The position numbers were made by a program, and so were the translations under genes. A DNA stretch of 64,000 nt from Antedon bifida (lineage: Eukaryota; Echinodermata; Crinoidea; Comatulida; Antedonidae), in contig OY727100.1 in the NCBI GenBank assembly GCA_963402885.1, positions 21,175,665-21,239,664 on the forward strand. Direction: 5' to 3'. Below the pieces are notes generated by a model. That model was given only the letters and a program-made list of their open reading frames with translations. It did no database searches and was not told where the DNA came from. Below are positions 45,091 through 56,888 of this stretch, piece after piece. Every line of letters starts with the position of its first letter. The stretch's first letter is position 1.

Positions 45091-46233
45091 TAAATTGTAG
45101 TGATACTTATGTAAGGCAAATATAGCCTACTACTTTGTACACAGTACAAGTAGAAGCCTTCTAAAGTATACTTTGGTATGGTGATTTCTTTACTAGTTAG
45201 ATGATAGGCGTGTTTTTTCAGCTTAATAAGAATAATTAAAAATAATAATTCAACTTTTGTCCGCAATATAAAAGCTGACATAGTTAGAAATTTGCTTGTT
45301 GATCGCAGTAACATAAATAGACAGAGATCAGTTATATATTATGAAATGTGTCAATGTATTCATAAGATTTGAAGACAAAAGACTTTTAGCCAGATACTGT
45401 ATACAGCTGTTTGTATAATTTAACAAGTTATAAATTAAAAATGTTTAGAAGCAATTCCTTTCTGGTCTCTTGCTCTGTTCGTTTCTGTATTAGTTGACGA
45501 AGAGAAGATTCCGTATGCACATCCATATAAAAATAACTACGGTACTTTGAACATAAAATAAGACGATGTTAACGACGACCAGGACGTAGACTAAGAGTGA
45601 CGTCATGGTAATACAATTGTACGCATGCGATGCACTTGGATATGTATGCAGATCTTATTAAGTTTCGCAGCTAGTTGAATTCTCAAAGACAATTGCACTT
45701 TCTCTTTCCTTTAAATGGAAAGAAAATGTGATACTGTTATATATCATATAGTTATTAGTAGTACCTGATGATTACGAATACATTTACTTTTATAAATATG
45801 TTGTGTTGCTTCTACTATAATGCTGTCTGGAATTCTAATTAAAATAAAAATTACTTTGTAGAAAAACGATGGCCAGTTTGTAAATATTAATATACACCGG
45901 TACATTACGTAATAGATGTTATAAACTAATCATGCATAACGAAGAGTACCTAGCGCCACAACACTACCACATATCCAGCATGGTAAGTCAATAAGTATTA
46001 TCGGGTGCAGTAATATGACTTAAACAGACATTTCACACACTCAATAATTTCCTACTCCTAAAATAACAAAATAAAGCTGTTCACATGCTTCTTCGTCACA
46101 AGATCGGCAATCTTGCACAATCAGGAAATTTAAAGGAATTCACTGCACACTGGAATTTCCAATGTTGTTAGTACTATACGCTCATTGTTTCCTTTATCAT
46201 TAGTTGTTGCGACTAGGAGTTGGAAGTGACAGA
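45062..46233. other. Spacer between genes A and B
   Basis: Noncoding. Its first 600 bp match the intron after HYR6 in gene B. Where gene B continues to HYR7, this copy jumps near 45.67 kb to the promoter of the next gene. This is the expected junction if HYR7, stalk, membrane and tail exons were deleted from an A ancestor. It carries the gene B promoter and kB-like site. Confidence 0.6.
46152..46160 (+). promoter_or_regulatory. kB-like site, gene B promoter
   Basis: GGAATTTCC 74 bp before the gene B ATG, at the homologous position to gene A. Confidence 0.45.
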
Positions 46234-49200
46234 ATGAAAAACTTGTTCTTTGTCCTATTCATTACTGCTGTTAGTGTTACTGTGTCGACAGGTAAGGAGA
46301 AAATATTAATATTATTGCAGATAAAAACATTTTTAAATTCATTCATAATAGTATGTTTATTACAAATAATCTTCACAATAAAACTGAATAATAATAAGTA
46401 AACAAAAATAAACAGCTATAAATATATATATTAATGTTAGCACTAAGTATTGACTAATATATATGTTTTGGACCTGAGGTTATCGTCTGTCATGACGGGA
46501 TTGGGCCATATATATAAGTATTGTTAAATTAATAACAAAGTTTTTATATTCAATAAATATATTGTTCAGTACAATTTGACTTGTACATCTAACCAATTAT
46601 GTTTAATGTTTTGTCTTAACAAATCGCAATTGAAAGTATAATTGGTAAAAAAACTTTAGGCGCTAATTCAAAATTGGGATTTTCTCAAATATACCGAACT
46701 TTTTGAAGAATTTTGATCATAATATAATGATAGTAGATGATGGAAATGTGATTTTGAAAAGAATATTATGAATAATCATTGAATTTTTCCTTAATTTTGA
46801 GTGTTTTTGGGGTACCGGTAGGCCTATAGTTTTTTTTAGCTCACTAATTCGGTCGGTAAAAACTAACTCAAATTTAAGCACCCGACTGCAGCCATGTATA
46901 TGGCCTTGTTTAATGTTATGTTTTATAGGCTACAATAGCAACTTATCGCATAATATTTATTGAATTTTAAAAACACCGAATTTTGTCAATTATTTTGGGG
47001 AAAAAATCAATCTTTTTATTTATTGACATAACTGCAGGTTCCTTATGTTAAATTATGTGATTCATTTATTGAATTTATTTGTTCACACGCTATCTAGGCA
47101 GCTGTGATTCGTCATGGAGTTACTTTCAAGGAAACTGTTATCGATTTCTAACAAGCATAAGGGGATGGCAGAGTGCAAGAAATTGGTGCCAAAATAATGG
47201 AGCAGACTTGGCCGCTATAGAAAGTGATGCAGAGAACAACTTTATTAAAAATCGTATAAGAGGAGACTCATGGATACGCTTAACGGACAATGAATATAAA
47301 TGGACTAAACTAAGCAGATGTAAGCCTACTACTAGTATTAGTTATTTGTGCTTATTGATCTTATTACATTTTAACAAGATGAATCTTAGGGTGCCCCACC
47401 CGGCTCGCATACTTTTCCCCGGCCGAAGACTTCATCAATCCAAGATAGTTCAAGATACTGATATTCATATTTTCTATTTCTGATGAAGTAATCATGGATG
47501 TATCCATGACGTAATCATGCTCTACACATGTTTCGATAGTCTGTGCTATTAAAATGTGATAATTTACTATTTTTAATATTGTTTATAGATAGCAGTCCTG
47601 GAAATTGTATTATTATGAGGTACCAGAGGTACAGTAGTTATAGGCCTGCTACTGGTTCATGGGAAAGTTACTATTGTTATCATTCAGAGAGATATGTATG
47701 TGAAAAGAGTAAGTAGATGATCAGAGAGGTCTTAGCCTTCCGTCACAAAACAAAGTACCAATTGGTGTTTACATTATTATAAATAAAGAGCAGCTCTGTG
47801 TTTGTTTTAATCAACTTTGACCTTTGAACTAAATATTCTCTGCAAGCTTCAGTACATGAAAGTACGTTTTATAAATTGCAGTAAAAATACTTAGTTTCTG
47901 TCTTTTGTAGATTGTAGCAAAAGCAAAACTTTTTTAAACCAGTAGTATTATTGTATAAGTTAAAACCAAATACCAAAACAAAATCTTATACTTCCGTCTT
48001 AAATTTTAGATGAAGTTTATTGGATTATCTTCTATACCATGTATTATTACCATTTTAGTCTGTAAGTTAGTAGTGATATTACCTGCTACTATCCATCTAT
48101 TTACGTACCGGTATATTTTAACCAGCACGTTTATTTTTATATAAAGTAGTCATAATTATTACTTGAATAATGGTAGTGGAACTGTAGCTTGGTGGTTAAC
48201 GTGCTTGCCTTCCAATACCTGACCTAGTGCCAGGGTTTTAACTCACAACTCAACTCCACTCCCTAAGCCTCAAATGAGACTTAGTTTATAAGCACGATAA
48301 AGTATAAAATAAAATAGCTCCATACATCTTGTAATTGGCAAGTTAATCTGTTAGATGCGTATGAAATAATAATAATAATAATAAATATTATTTTACTGTT
48401 GTTTTTTTTTATTGATACAAGCATTAACAGACTTGCAGAACCCAACATTAAGTAATTGTCCACGCAACCGGATTGTTAAAACTTATTCCAGGTACCAGGA
48501 AGTTAGTTGGACGGAACCAATAGCACATGATAATGTTGGCATCAAGACAGAAGAAAAGACATATAGTGTTCCAAGTCAACACTTTGAATTGGTCGATGGA
48601 GAGCAAACCGTCTATACTGTGAGGTATTGGGTAGAAGACTATGCTGGAAACGAGGCTGAATGCATCTTTAATATAACTATTATCGGTAGGATTTTTTGTT
48701 ATTAAATTATCCGAGATTACTTACATTTTACAGTACGGTAAACGACCGTTAAAGTAGAAGAATATAAATTTGTTGAAAAGTTATATATAAAATATGTACT
48801 GACATCAGTACAGTAATACTTGGCTTGCCATTTGGGAATTTCCGATGTCAGTACATGCCTCCATGATCAGTACATACTCGCCTCGGCATTTGGAAGTTTC
48901 CGATGTCTATGAGAGATTTACAATCATAAGATTATAAGATTTATAAACATATAAATGTACGTAAGGGCAAAATTCGGTAAATCGCGCCTTACTTTTTACT
49001 CGATGGTATATAAAGTTGGTTCGTACTTTCATTTAGGTTCAACGATTTGCCCCAAATAGGAGTGTTTTCCGATCGTGGTATACGATATTATTTTGATAGA
49101 TTATTAATATACATTTATACAAAAGTATTGATTTGCGATAAATGGAACATTCCAATCTCTCTTCCACAAGTGTTTATTCCCTAAGGCGTCGTAATAACAC

Positions 49201-52200
49201 AAAAGACAAGTACACCCATAACAGAAATTCGATCCATTTTTTACAATCTGTGCTGCAGAGGTTGGATATAAGTTGTTTTTTTTTAAACAGATAATGAGCT
49301 AGCGTTTTCAGTCGCCGTCTATATCTGTACAATCAACATTATTATTGCAGTTAAACCACCACCCACCCCCTCAATGGTATAATTAGCGTCGTAAAGCCAG
49401 TATAGGATAGGGAACAGTACGGATCACATGCCCTAAACGCAGAACTAGGCCTACTTTGGTGGGTTAAGAAACCAAATTAAGTATGAATTGGCTCTAAGAA
49501 ACAACTGAAAACCATTAGGCCTACTAATTAAGTTGTATTAGATAATTATTCATTTATTGACGATTAAAGCGAATTTACGATTTGCCTCGAATAAAAGTGT
49601 TTTTTACAAACTGTTTTACATTATATAAAGACATAGGCCTATACAAATAAGCTTTACTACTATTGCTTCTCAACTTTTGTATTAATTATTACTGTAATTA
49701 AAACAAATATAATCGTCGTAGTGGTGTATCATTACATGTGCTGTATAGGCTACTATTTCAATTGACTATGATGGTGAAAGTTTCAACAAAGTATTAAATC
49801 GCAATGTTTTACTGTGTTTAGTGGTATATTATTTGTATAACATGAAAACAATTATTATTTCGTTACTGAATGGATAAAGAATATATTTAAAAATTGTCCC
49901 TCTTTTTACCCACCCTCTTCCCCATCCCTCAACCCTAATGTTACATACAAAACACAGATCACCGTGTCTATTTATTCGTTCCTGTAAATGAAATTTGTCC
50001 TGCGATACGTACATTTGAAATCTCCATTTTTTTAACGCTGAAAATGACTATGTATTCCAGAACCATCTGTGGGCCCACTACCATCTAGTAACTATAATTA
50101 ATGAAAACTACAAAGAATTCTCTTTTTAACAGATGATGGACCACCCGAACTGCAGTGTCCCGAGGTAACTTCAAATTACTATAGAACCTACTACGGCTAT
50201 ATCCATGCTCATACTGATGCAGGGAGTCCGAACGGCACTATCACGTGGGTTCCTTTGGTTGCCAGAGATAATAGCGGAATTCCACCCAATATCACAAGTT
50301 ATCCACTCAAATCCGGCGATGTTTATCCAATGCGACTGTTTCCACCTTACACGACTACAATACGTGCAACGGACCAATCAGGAAACTTTGAGGAATGTGT
50401 TCTACACTTTGCAGTTGTTGGTAGGATATTAATCTATAGTTATGATTACCAAAAATACAGAAATAATAAAATAATAAATTGCCACAATATTAACGCTCCT
50501 TTAGCTTTTACATACCTTGCAGTAGTAGATTATTGCGAACGGGAGATGTTTGTTTTTAAGATGTATATGCATTTACAGGTAATGACATTTTTTCTTATTT
50601 TGGCCATAATAGCTGCCCATATTGACCATACTCAAATTAATTCTACTTTTTTTTTTACAATTTTAGATATTGAAAGTCCAGTTTTACATTGTCCATCGCA
50701 TTCAAACAACATGGTTAAAAGAACTTCAGAGTCTTCTTGGTCAGTTTTCACTGACGTGTCCTCCAGAAGTGCTCGATTGTATTGGCCACAACCGAACGTC
50801 ACAGACAACAGTGGTACTGTCGTCTCCATCAGTTCAAATTACAACTCTGGTGATGAATTTCTGGCAGGAAGTTCTGCCTATGAAATAACGTACACTGCGA
50901 TTGACAGAGATAACAACGTTGGAAATTGTTCGTTTTATATTACAGTCGAAGGTAGGTCAACTATTCTTATTGATGTATGACAGTATAATCCAGTTTCATA
51001 GGCTAAATTCACAATACAACATCTCAAGGGTATCAAGGTGCCTGTATCATGTTAAGGGTTAGGTTGATACAGGCGTCACGTATGGTAAATTGTATCACAT
51101 CGTTTTCTTATGATACTAGAAAAATTTAGATAGAGAACCGAGAAGTACGACATGAGGGCGGTAAACAATTTTGCAAACATCAGAGCTCACTCAGAAAACT
51201 CAAGTTCTGAAAAATCTTTGTAACGCTTTTTATGAGTCGTTGGTTTTCTCATAATCGATGGCAGCAAATCAAGTCGTACCTCGAAAAACAACCTTCCATT
51301 TCTTTCAAAATACAGTCATGTTAGATAGCTTTAGTTGAAATAGAAATATTGGTGTTACCCAAATCATTCAAAACTAATCTTAAGTCCGGTCTACACTATC
51401 AAACTTTATGTGACAAAAATAATTTATGATGTGCCCATATATGAACATGATGATGTCACATCACTACCATATTTGAGCATATCACTACCATATTTAGGCA
51501 CATAAAACTTTTTTGTCGAACTAGTTTGATAGTGTAAACAGAGCTTTAGGGAAAATAATTTGTCAATTATCTTTCTCTTTGTTTAAAAACAGATTGGGAA
51601 AGTCCATCAGTTGAATGTCTACCTGACTTAGAACACTACACAGACGACGGTTCAAGGTTTGCGTTATTCTCCTGGAACATCACACTTAACGATAATTTTG
51701 CTGTCAGCTACTGCATGTCTAACGACTCTAGAGTTGAACCTACGAACACTACATTAAATGACGAAAATATCACCCTTGCTCAACATGGCTTTTTTCCTAT
51801 CGGTGTAACTGAAGTTGAATACACCGTGACAGACACATCTGGCAACAATGGTACCTGTCTGCTTACTATTACAGTTATAGGTGAGTTTTCGCAAATACTG
51901 AGATCAAAATATCTGTTTAAATTCCTAAAAACACAGCAAAATTTAGATTTCTTTTAAAAATTGTTATTTCAGACAACCAACGTCCATCAATTATATGTCC
52001 GAGTAATTTCTCCAATTATTACGACAAAATATTTGGTTTTCATCGCCTCGTCACTGATTATGGTCATCCATACGCAACAGTCACGTGGTATCCTCCAGAC
52101 GTTGATGACAACAGTCAAGATCTGGTCACGTGGGAAAGCTTCCCCTATACATCAGGTGATACGTTTCCGATGCGGCAGTTTCCGCCGTACACTGTACACA

Positions 52201-55200
52201 TGACTGCAACTGATCTGTTCAGCAATAACAAATCTTGCTACATTCATTTCACAGTCATAGGTAAGTTAATCGAAGACAAATGTAGGCTCTATTTCAAGTC
52301 GGCCTAATACTGATGCCCAGTCTACTCCATTGGCAAACACAAGCCCCTTCCATCTCACATAATGCATGTACCACGTGCTTCGTCGAATCTCCTTTTCTTC
52401 TGCATTCCAATCGTATAGTATGTTGTTTATTTTATTCTAGACATCGAACCTCCGATTATAGAATGCCCAACGAACATTACAAATTACTACGATACATACT
52501 ACGGCATTGTTAGGGCTGCTACTGATTCAGATGTTAACACGAGTTCCGTCACGTGGGAAGATCCCACAGTTTTTGACAACAGCGGAGGTCGCCTGATAGT
52601 TAAGTCATCACACAAGTCTGGCGATGTGTTCGCGCCAAAATTCTACCCTCCTTATGAAGTGGAGTTTACGGCAGAAGACGAATCCGGAAATGTGAATTCA
52701 TGCAAACTGTACTTTCTCGTTACAGGCAAGTTATCTCCAAATTAACGGCATAAGCATAAAATAAATAAATAAAATAAATTGTAGCGATACTTATGTAAGG
52801 CAAATATAGCTTACTACTTTGTACACAGTACAAGTAGAAGCCTTCTAAAGTATGCTTTGGTATGGTGATTTCTTTACTAGTTAGATGATAGGCGTGTTTT
52901 TTCAGCTTAATAAGAATAATTAAAAATAATAATTCAACTTCTGTCCGCAATATAAAAGCTGACATAGTTAGAAATTTGCTTGTTAATCGCAGTAACATAA
53001 ATAGACAGAGATCAGTTATATATTATGAAATGTGTCAATGTATTCATAAGATTTGAAGACAAAAGACTTTTAGCCAGATACTGTACACAGCGGTTTGTAT
53101 TATTTAACAAGTTATAAATTAAAATTGTTTAGAAGCAATTTTTTTCTGGTCTCTTGCTCTGTTCGTTTCTGTATTAGTTGACGAAGAGAAAATTCCGTAT
53201 GCACATCCATATAAAAATAACTACGGTACTTTGAACATAAAATAAGACGATGTTAACGACGACCAGGACGCCGACTAAGAGTGACGTCATGGTAATACAA
53301 TTGTACGCATGCGATGCACTTGGATATGTATGCATATCTTGGTAAGTTTCGCAGATAGTCGTCACAAAATACCATTCTATAACTGCACGTTGTCGGGGCT
53401 TGGTGCTCGGATAGGGAATTGAAAGAGTTCCATTTTGCGTTGGGTGACGACGACGACGACGAGTTTGTCAGTATTGATGTAATTTGCATATTATACATCA
53501 TCTTTCAGACAATACTCCACCCACGTTTGAATGCCCGGAATTCATCAGAGGTTTCAGTCGGGGTGAAAACAGCACTTTAGTGTATTGGTCGATAGTTGTA
53601 TATGACCTAGAACTGATTTCTGAGATTCAAGTAAACAACGACGCGGTGACGCCATTTCGTTTGGAACCATATAGAAAACGAGTAAATTTGACAGCATCTG
53701 CAACTCTCCCGATCGGTACCACTTTTATAATGTATACATTTGAAGATTCTTCAAGGAACACTGCATTCTGTAGTTTTTACGTTCAAGTTTCAGGTAAACA
53801 ATTAACAACAATGCTAGCGTTTTATGAAGTATAAAAACCTCAATTTTAAAAGACTGTTCGTACTCAATATAATATATCCAACAATATAATACAGTAAAAC
53901 AATAAAGACACACACAACCAAAACATAAACAACTTAACACTAGATTTCTATGTTATTTTATCAAAAAAGACTTCTTAACAACTCTATGATTTATTTTATT
54001 TTACAGAGAATGAACCAGAAATAATTTTTCCAGACACAACCATGTCACCTCAAACCATAACAGAAAACTACAGAAATGACTCTAACTTTGAAGAAAACAC
54101 GCCTTTTAAACAGCCAGAAACATCATCTGTAAATACTCCGATATCACAATTACCTGTAACTCCTTCGCCATTAGTAAAACTATCATCACAATCATCATCA
54201 TTATCATCCTCACAATTACCAACAACGTCATTATCACCAAAACCAACGTCATCACAATTTTCCTTTCCACTTTTATCTTCAGAATTACTGTCAACGCCAT
54301 TATCACCAACACCAATATCATCAAAATTGTCCTTTAACCCATTAGTTTCACAATTGCCATCACCTTCGTTATCACCAAGACCAATGTCATCACAACATTC
54401 TGAACCATCAGTTTCACAATTACCATCTCCTTCGTTATCACCAACACCAATATCATCACAAATTTCCTTTAAACCACCATCTTCACAATTACCATCACCT
54501 TCATTATCACCAACACCAATGTCATCACACATTTCCTTTAAACCATCAGTTTCACAATTACCATCACCTCTACTACCAACAACACCAATGTCACAATCAC
54601 AATATTTTATTAAACCATCACCTTCACAATTACCATCACATTCATTACCATCAACAACAATGTCATCACAATTTTCTGAACCGTCATCTTCACCATTACC
54701 ATCACCTTCATTACCATCACCTTCACCAATGTCATCACAATTTTCTGGACAATCATCTTCACCATTACCATCAACAACAATGTCACCACAATTTTCTGGA
54801 CAATCATCTTCACCATTACCATCACATTCATTACCATCAACACCAATGTCATCACAATTTTCTAGACAATTATCTTCACCATTACCATCACCTTCATTAC
54901 CATCAACAACAATGTCGGTAGTTCCTTTTAAATCACGCACCACCCTTCTTCCATTTATATCACTGGCATCTACTTCCTCACCATCAACGATTTCAGTTCG
55001 ATCTTCTTCACCGTTGGCATCATTCACCTTGAATTCGCTTCCGACAACCACTGTTGTCACAGCAGTTGACACTCCAGTTACAGCAGAAGACGATAGAGAA
55101 CAGACAGTCACTAAAGCTAGGCCTAGTCAACAGTTTACATTTACCGCTGAACAGCTAACGACTAAGCGCCGATCAGTCCATAAGAAGTCTACAGTACAGC

Positions 55201-56062
55201 AGCAAACTACAGGATGGCCAAGTGACCAGACAACGTCATTTGACGAAGTGTCACCGGAAGTAATTACTAGTTCAATATTGACGGTTTCCGGGCAAATGAT
55301 TGAAAACGAAGATGGCGCCCTGAACAAATCAAACAGCCATGGTAAATATACAAACACAGTAATCAATCAATATCAATTTAGATTTAGCTTATTAAATTTG
55401 TACACGAGAAGTGTAAGCATAAGCAAAAATAGCCCTACAAACAAACTTGTGGTGCTGATTGAAATACACATATATAGGCCTAGACTTTAATCTAAGACTA
55501 TACACAACGGTACGTGGATAATATTTTTCTTCCTTATGCTTTCTTTCAAAATTCTTGCTTAGACAAATACCATTGTCAACAATGTCCACTAAAAAAATTA
55601 TTTTTAATATATAAGGTATGTATTGCATCAATACTGTTGCTCATGCGCAGAATAACGTAGGCCTACGTATTACTTTTATTTTACAGATAACGTTTTTCCC
55701 AAGGTACTAATTATATGCATATGTCTACTGTTCATGGCCGTCATCGTCATAGCAGGGATACTTTTTATAATCAAAGGAAGAAAAGTTCAGCAGAAATACT
55801 ATTTTCAACCTAAACATGTAAGTGGTTTTAAAACAAGTACAATAAATTAGGAACTTAGAAACTCGATATTTTGCCGAATATTATTTGAACAAATAGTTCA
55901 GTTAAAAGGTGTATTTTGTTTTTTCTACAGGGCGAAAACAAAGACAAAGAACCTCCATCGGTAGATATTTGCGACTTGCGACCATTAAATAAAGATGCGC
56001 AGACAATTCACAAAGACGATGGTATTCTCAACTGCGCATATAATAATGACAGTAAAGTCTGA
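46234..56062 (+). CDS. HYR gene B: signal peptide, C-type lectin domain, seven HYR, mucin-like stalk, transmembrane segment, short tail
   Basis: Putative type I membrane receptor. Exons: 46234-46291 (signal peptide); 47098-47319 and 47589-47708 (C-type lectin-like); HYR 48431-48685, 50133-50420, 50667-50951, 51593-51880, 51973-52260, 52441-52725 and 53509-53793; stalk 54007-55341; transmembrane 55687-55817; tail 55931-56062. Sum 1323 residues, all junctions in phase. The stalk (about 792-1236) is Ser/Pro/Thr-rich with an SQLPSPSLSPTPMSS repeat, so likely heavily O-glycosylated. One membrane helix lies at about 1242-1265, then GRKVQQK. The 58-residue tail holds AYNND (a pYxN Grb2-type site if phosphorylated) and ends DSKV, a class I PDZ-ligand pattern. 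The GC donor after HYR6, with stop TAA at 52743-52745, allows a secreted 702-residue form. Ligand unknown; immune recognition is inferred. Confidence 0.85.
46835..46912 (-). repeat. Dispersed repeat, truncated reversed copy in gene B intron 1
   Basis: Nearly identical to 40640-40730 and at the same place in the gene; inherited by duplication rather than a second insertion. Confidence 0.7.
48172..48320 (+). repeat. tRNA-derived SINE in gene B before HYR1
   Basis: Same element as 41705-41890 at the same position. A box GTAGCTTGGTGGTTAACG is better preserved, but about 20 bp including the B box is deleted. Confidence 0.65.
51380..51548 (+). repeat. MITE family 1, long copy in gene B
   Basis: TTAAGTCCGGTCTACACTAT at the left and CTAGTTTGATAGTGTAAACA at the right end; about 169 bp. 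It holds a duplicated CATATCACTACCATATTT(A/G)G centre that the short copies at 43793 and 59805 lack, so those are internal deletions of this form. Confidence 0.85.
52725..52778 (+). promoter_or_regulatory. Gene B: GC donor, read-through stop and poly(A) signals (candidate secreted/membrane switch)
   Basis: HYR6 ends at 52725; the donor is GCAAGTTATC at 52726. If unspliced, the frame ends at TAA 52743-52745. Overlapping AATAAA hexamers start at 52760, 52764, 52768 and 52773. Splicing instead leads to HYR7, stalk and membrane exons. This is the layout of competing intronic polyadenylation and splicing. Confidence 0.6.
54160..54920 (+). repeat. In-frame coding minisatellite in the gene B stalk
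   Basis: About a dozen degenerate units of 45-66 bp (15-22 residues) built on CCATCACCTTCATTACCATC and CCAATGTCATCACAATTTTC, encoding SPLPSPSLPSTxMSSQF-like repeats. Unit length always keeps frame. It also produces a long artefactual open frame on the minus strand. Confidence 0.85.
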
Positions 56063-56281
56063 ACCCCGTCTGTATAATTAATTCCTTTAATTCGCATTTA
56101 GCCCAGAATCCAGTCCGGTGGCCGGATATAAAAACTCAGTGTGAACGAAGCTTAACTCTATAACAAATTAAAACGTTACCTCTGGTGACCATATAGAGGG
56201 CGCACTTGTGTTATAAATATAACCGCGTACATTGTGCTCTCCAGAGACGGAAATAAAATTAAAATAGATGCTGTAGTGAAA

Positions 56282-56560
56282 ATGGAAGTTAAGACATTTT
56301 TTTTTGTTTTGCTTATTTTTAAACACATAGCTTCAGTTCCCAAAGATATTTTAGTGAAGACCAGTCTTCTAGATTAAGTTGGTTTACTTTGATACTATCT
56401 ACAAAGAAACAGGTATATTGATAACAGCTACTGAAGACTCGATCTCAAAAACATCACAATCTTATCGTTACGGAATCATAAAAATAACAGCAAACTATCA
56501 ATCTCAAAATGCTACACTGAAATATCCCCTTACTGTCTTGTCAACAGGAGCCAAGCATCA
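56282..56560 (+). pseudogene. Possible broken exon of a secreted protein
   Basis: ATG at 56282 opens a signal-peptide-like stretch (MEVKTFFFVLLIFKHIASVP) that ends at TAA 56375-56377. In the next frame, from about 56379, about 60 codons without stop look protein-like (VYFDTIYKETGILITATEDS and onward, with two N-glycosylation-type positions). A single +1 shift would join the two. No homology recognised; may be chance. Confidence 0.25.
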
Positions 56561-56829
56561 ATTAAAATACCTATGTTTACAGTTAGTAATATCTGTTGTT
56601 GGTTTGTTATGTACATCTAAGACCATAATGTGGTCTGTGCATGTTACCTCAATGCATAATGTATAGAGTCTGATGTCCTGTATGGAGCCTGAAATTGAGA
56701 CTAATCGTAGATGATTTACTAATCAGATATTGCATACCGTCAATATTTCCTACTCCAAACAATACCAAAATATGAGTGACAGATATTGTGGTTCACAACC
56801 AGGAAGCTTCCATGAATGTATTTGAATTT

Positions 56830-56838
56830 GGACTTTCC
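56830..56838 (+). promoter_or_regulatory. kB-like site, gene C promoter
   Basis: GGACTTTCC about 51 bp before the gene C ATG. This promoter is otherwise diverged from A/B/D, yet has a different kB variant at a comparable distance. Confidence 0.4.
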
Positions 56839-56888
56839 AAAATTTCATTTTTGCTAGTTACCATTAGATATTACTTGGTATGGGTATA

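Larger units (their letters stand above)
42575..46665. repeat. Recent duplication/conversion tract, proximal copy
   Basis: Near-identical, introns included, to 58588-62672 at a constant offset of 16012 bp through HYR2-HYR6, becoming 16005 bp in the downstream spacer. It covers gene A HYR2-HYR6, the spacer, and the promoter plus signal-peptide exon of gene B. Upstream of it the two copies diverge sharply (HYR1 exons clearly differ). Confidence 0.85.
56063..56888. other. Spacer between genes B and C
   Basis: AATAAA near 56250 is a candidate gene B poly(A) signal. A broken signal-peptide-like frame lies at 56282-56560, listed separately. The gene C promoter follows; it differs from those of A, B and D apart from the kB-like site. 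Confidence 0.5.

Noticed and set aside
54068..55111. 347-codon open frame on the minus strand opposite the gene B stalk (Asp/Asn/Gly-rich)
   Set aside because: It is the mirror of the in-frame minisatellite, which keeps stops out of several frames. The plus-strand exon has matching splice sites, phase and neighbours; the minus frame has none.
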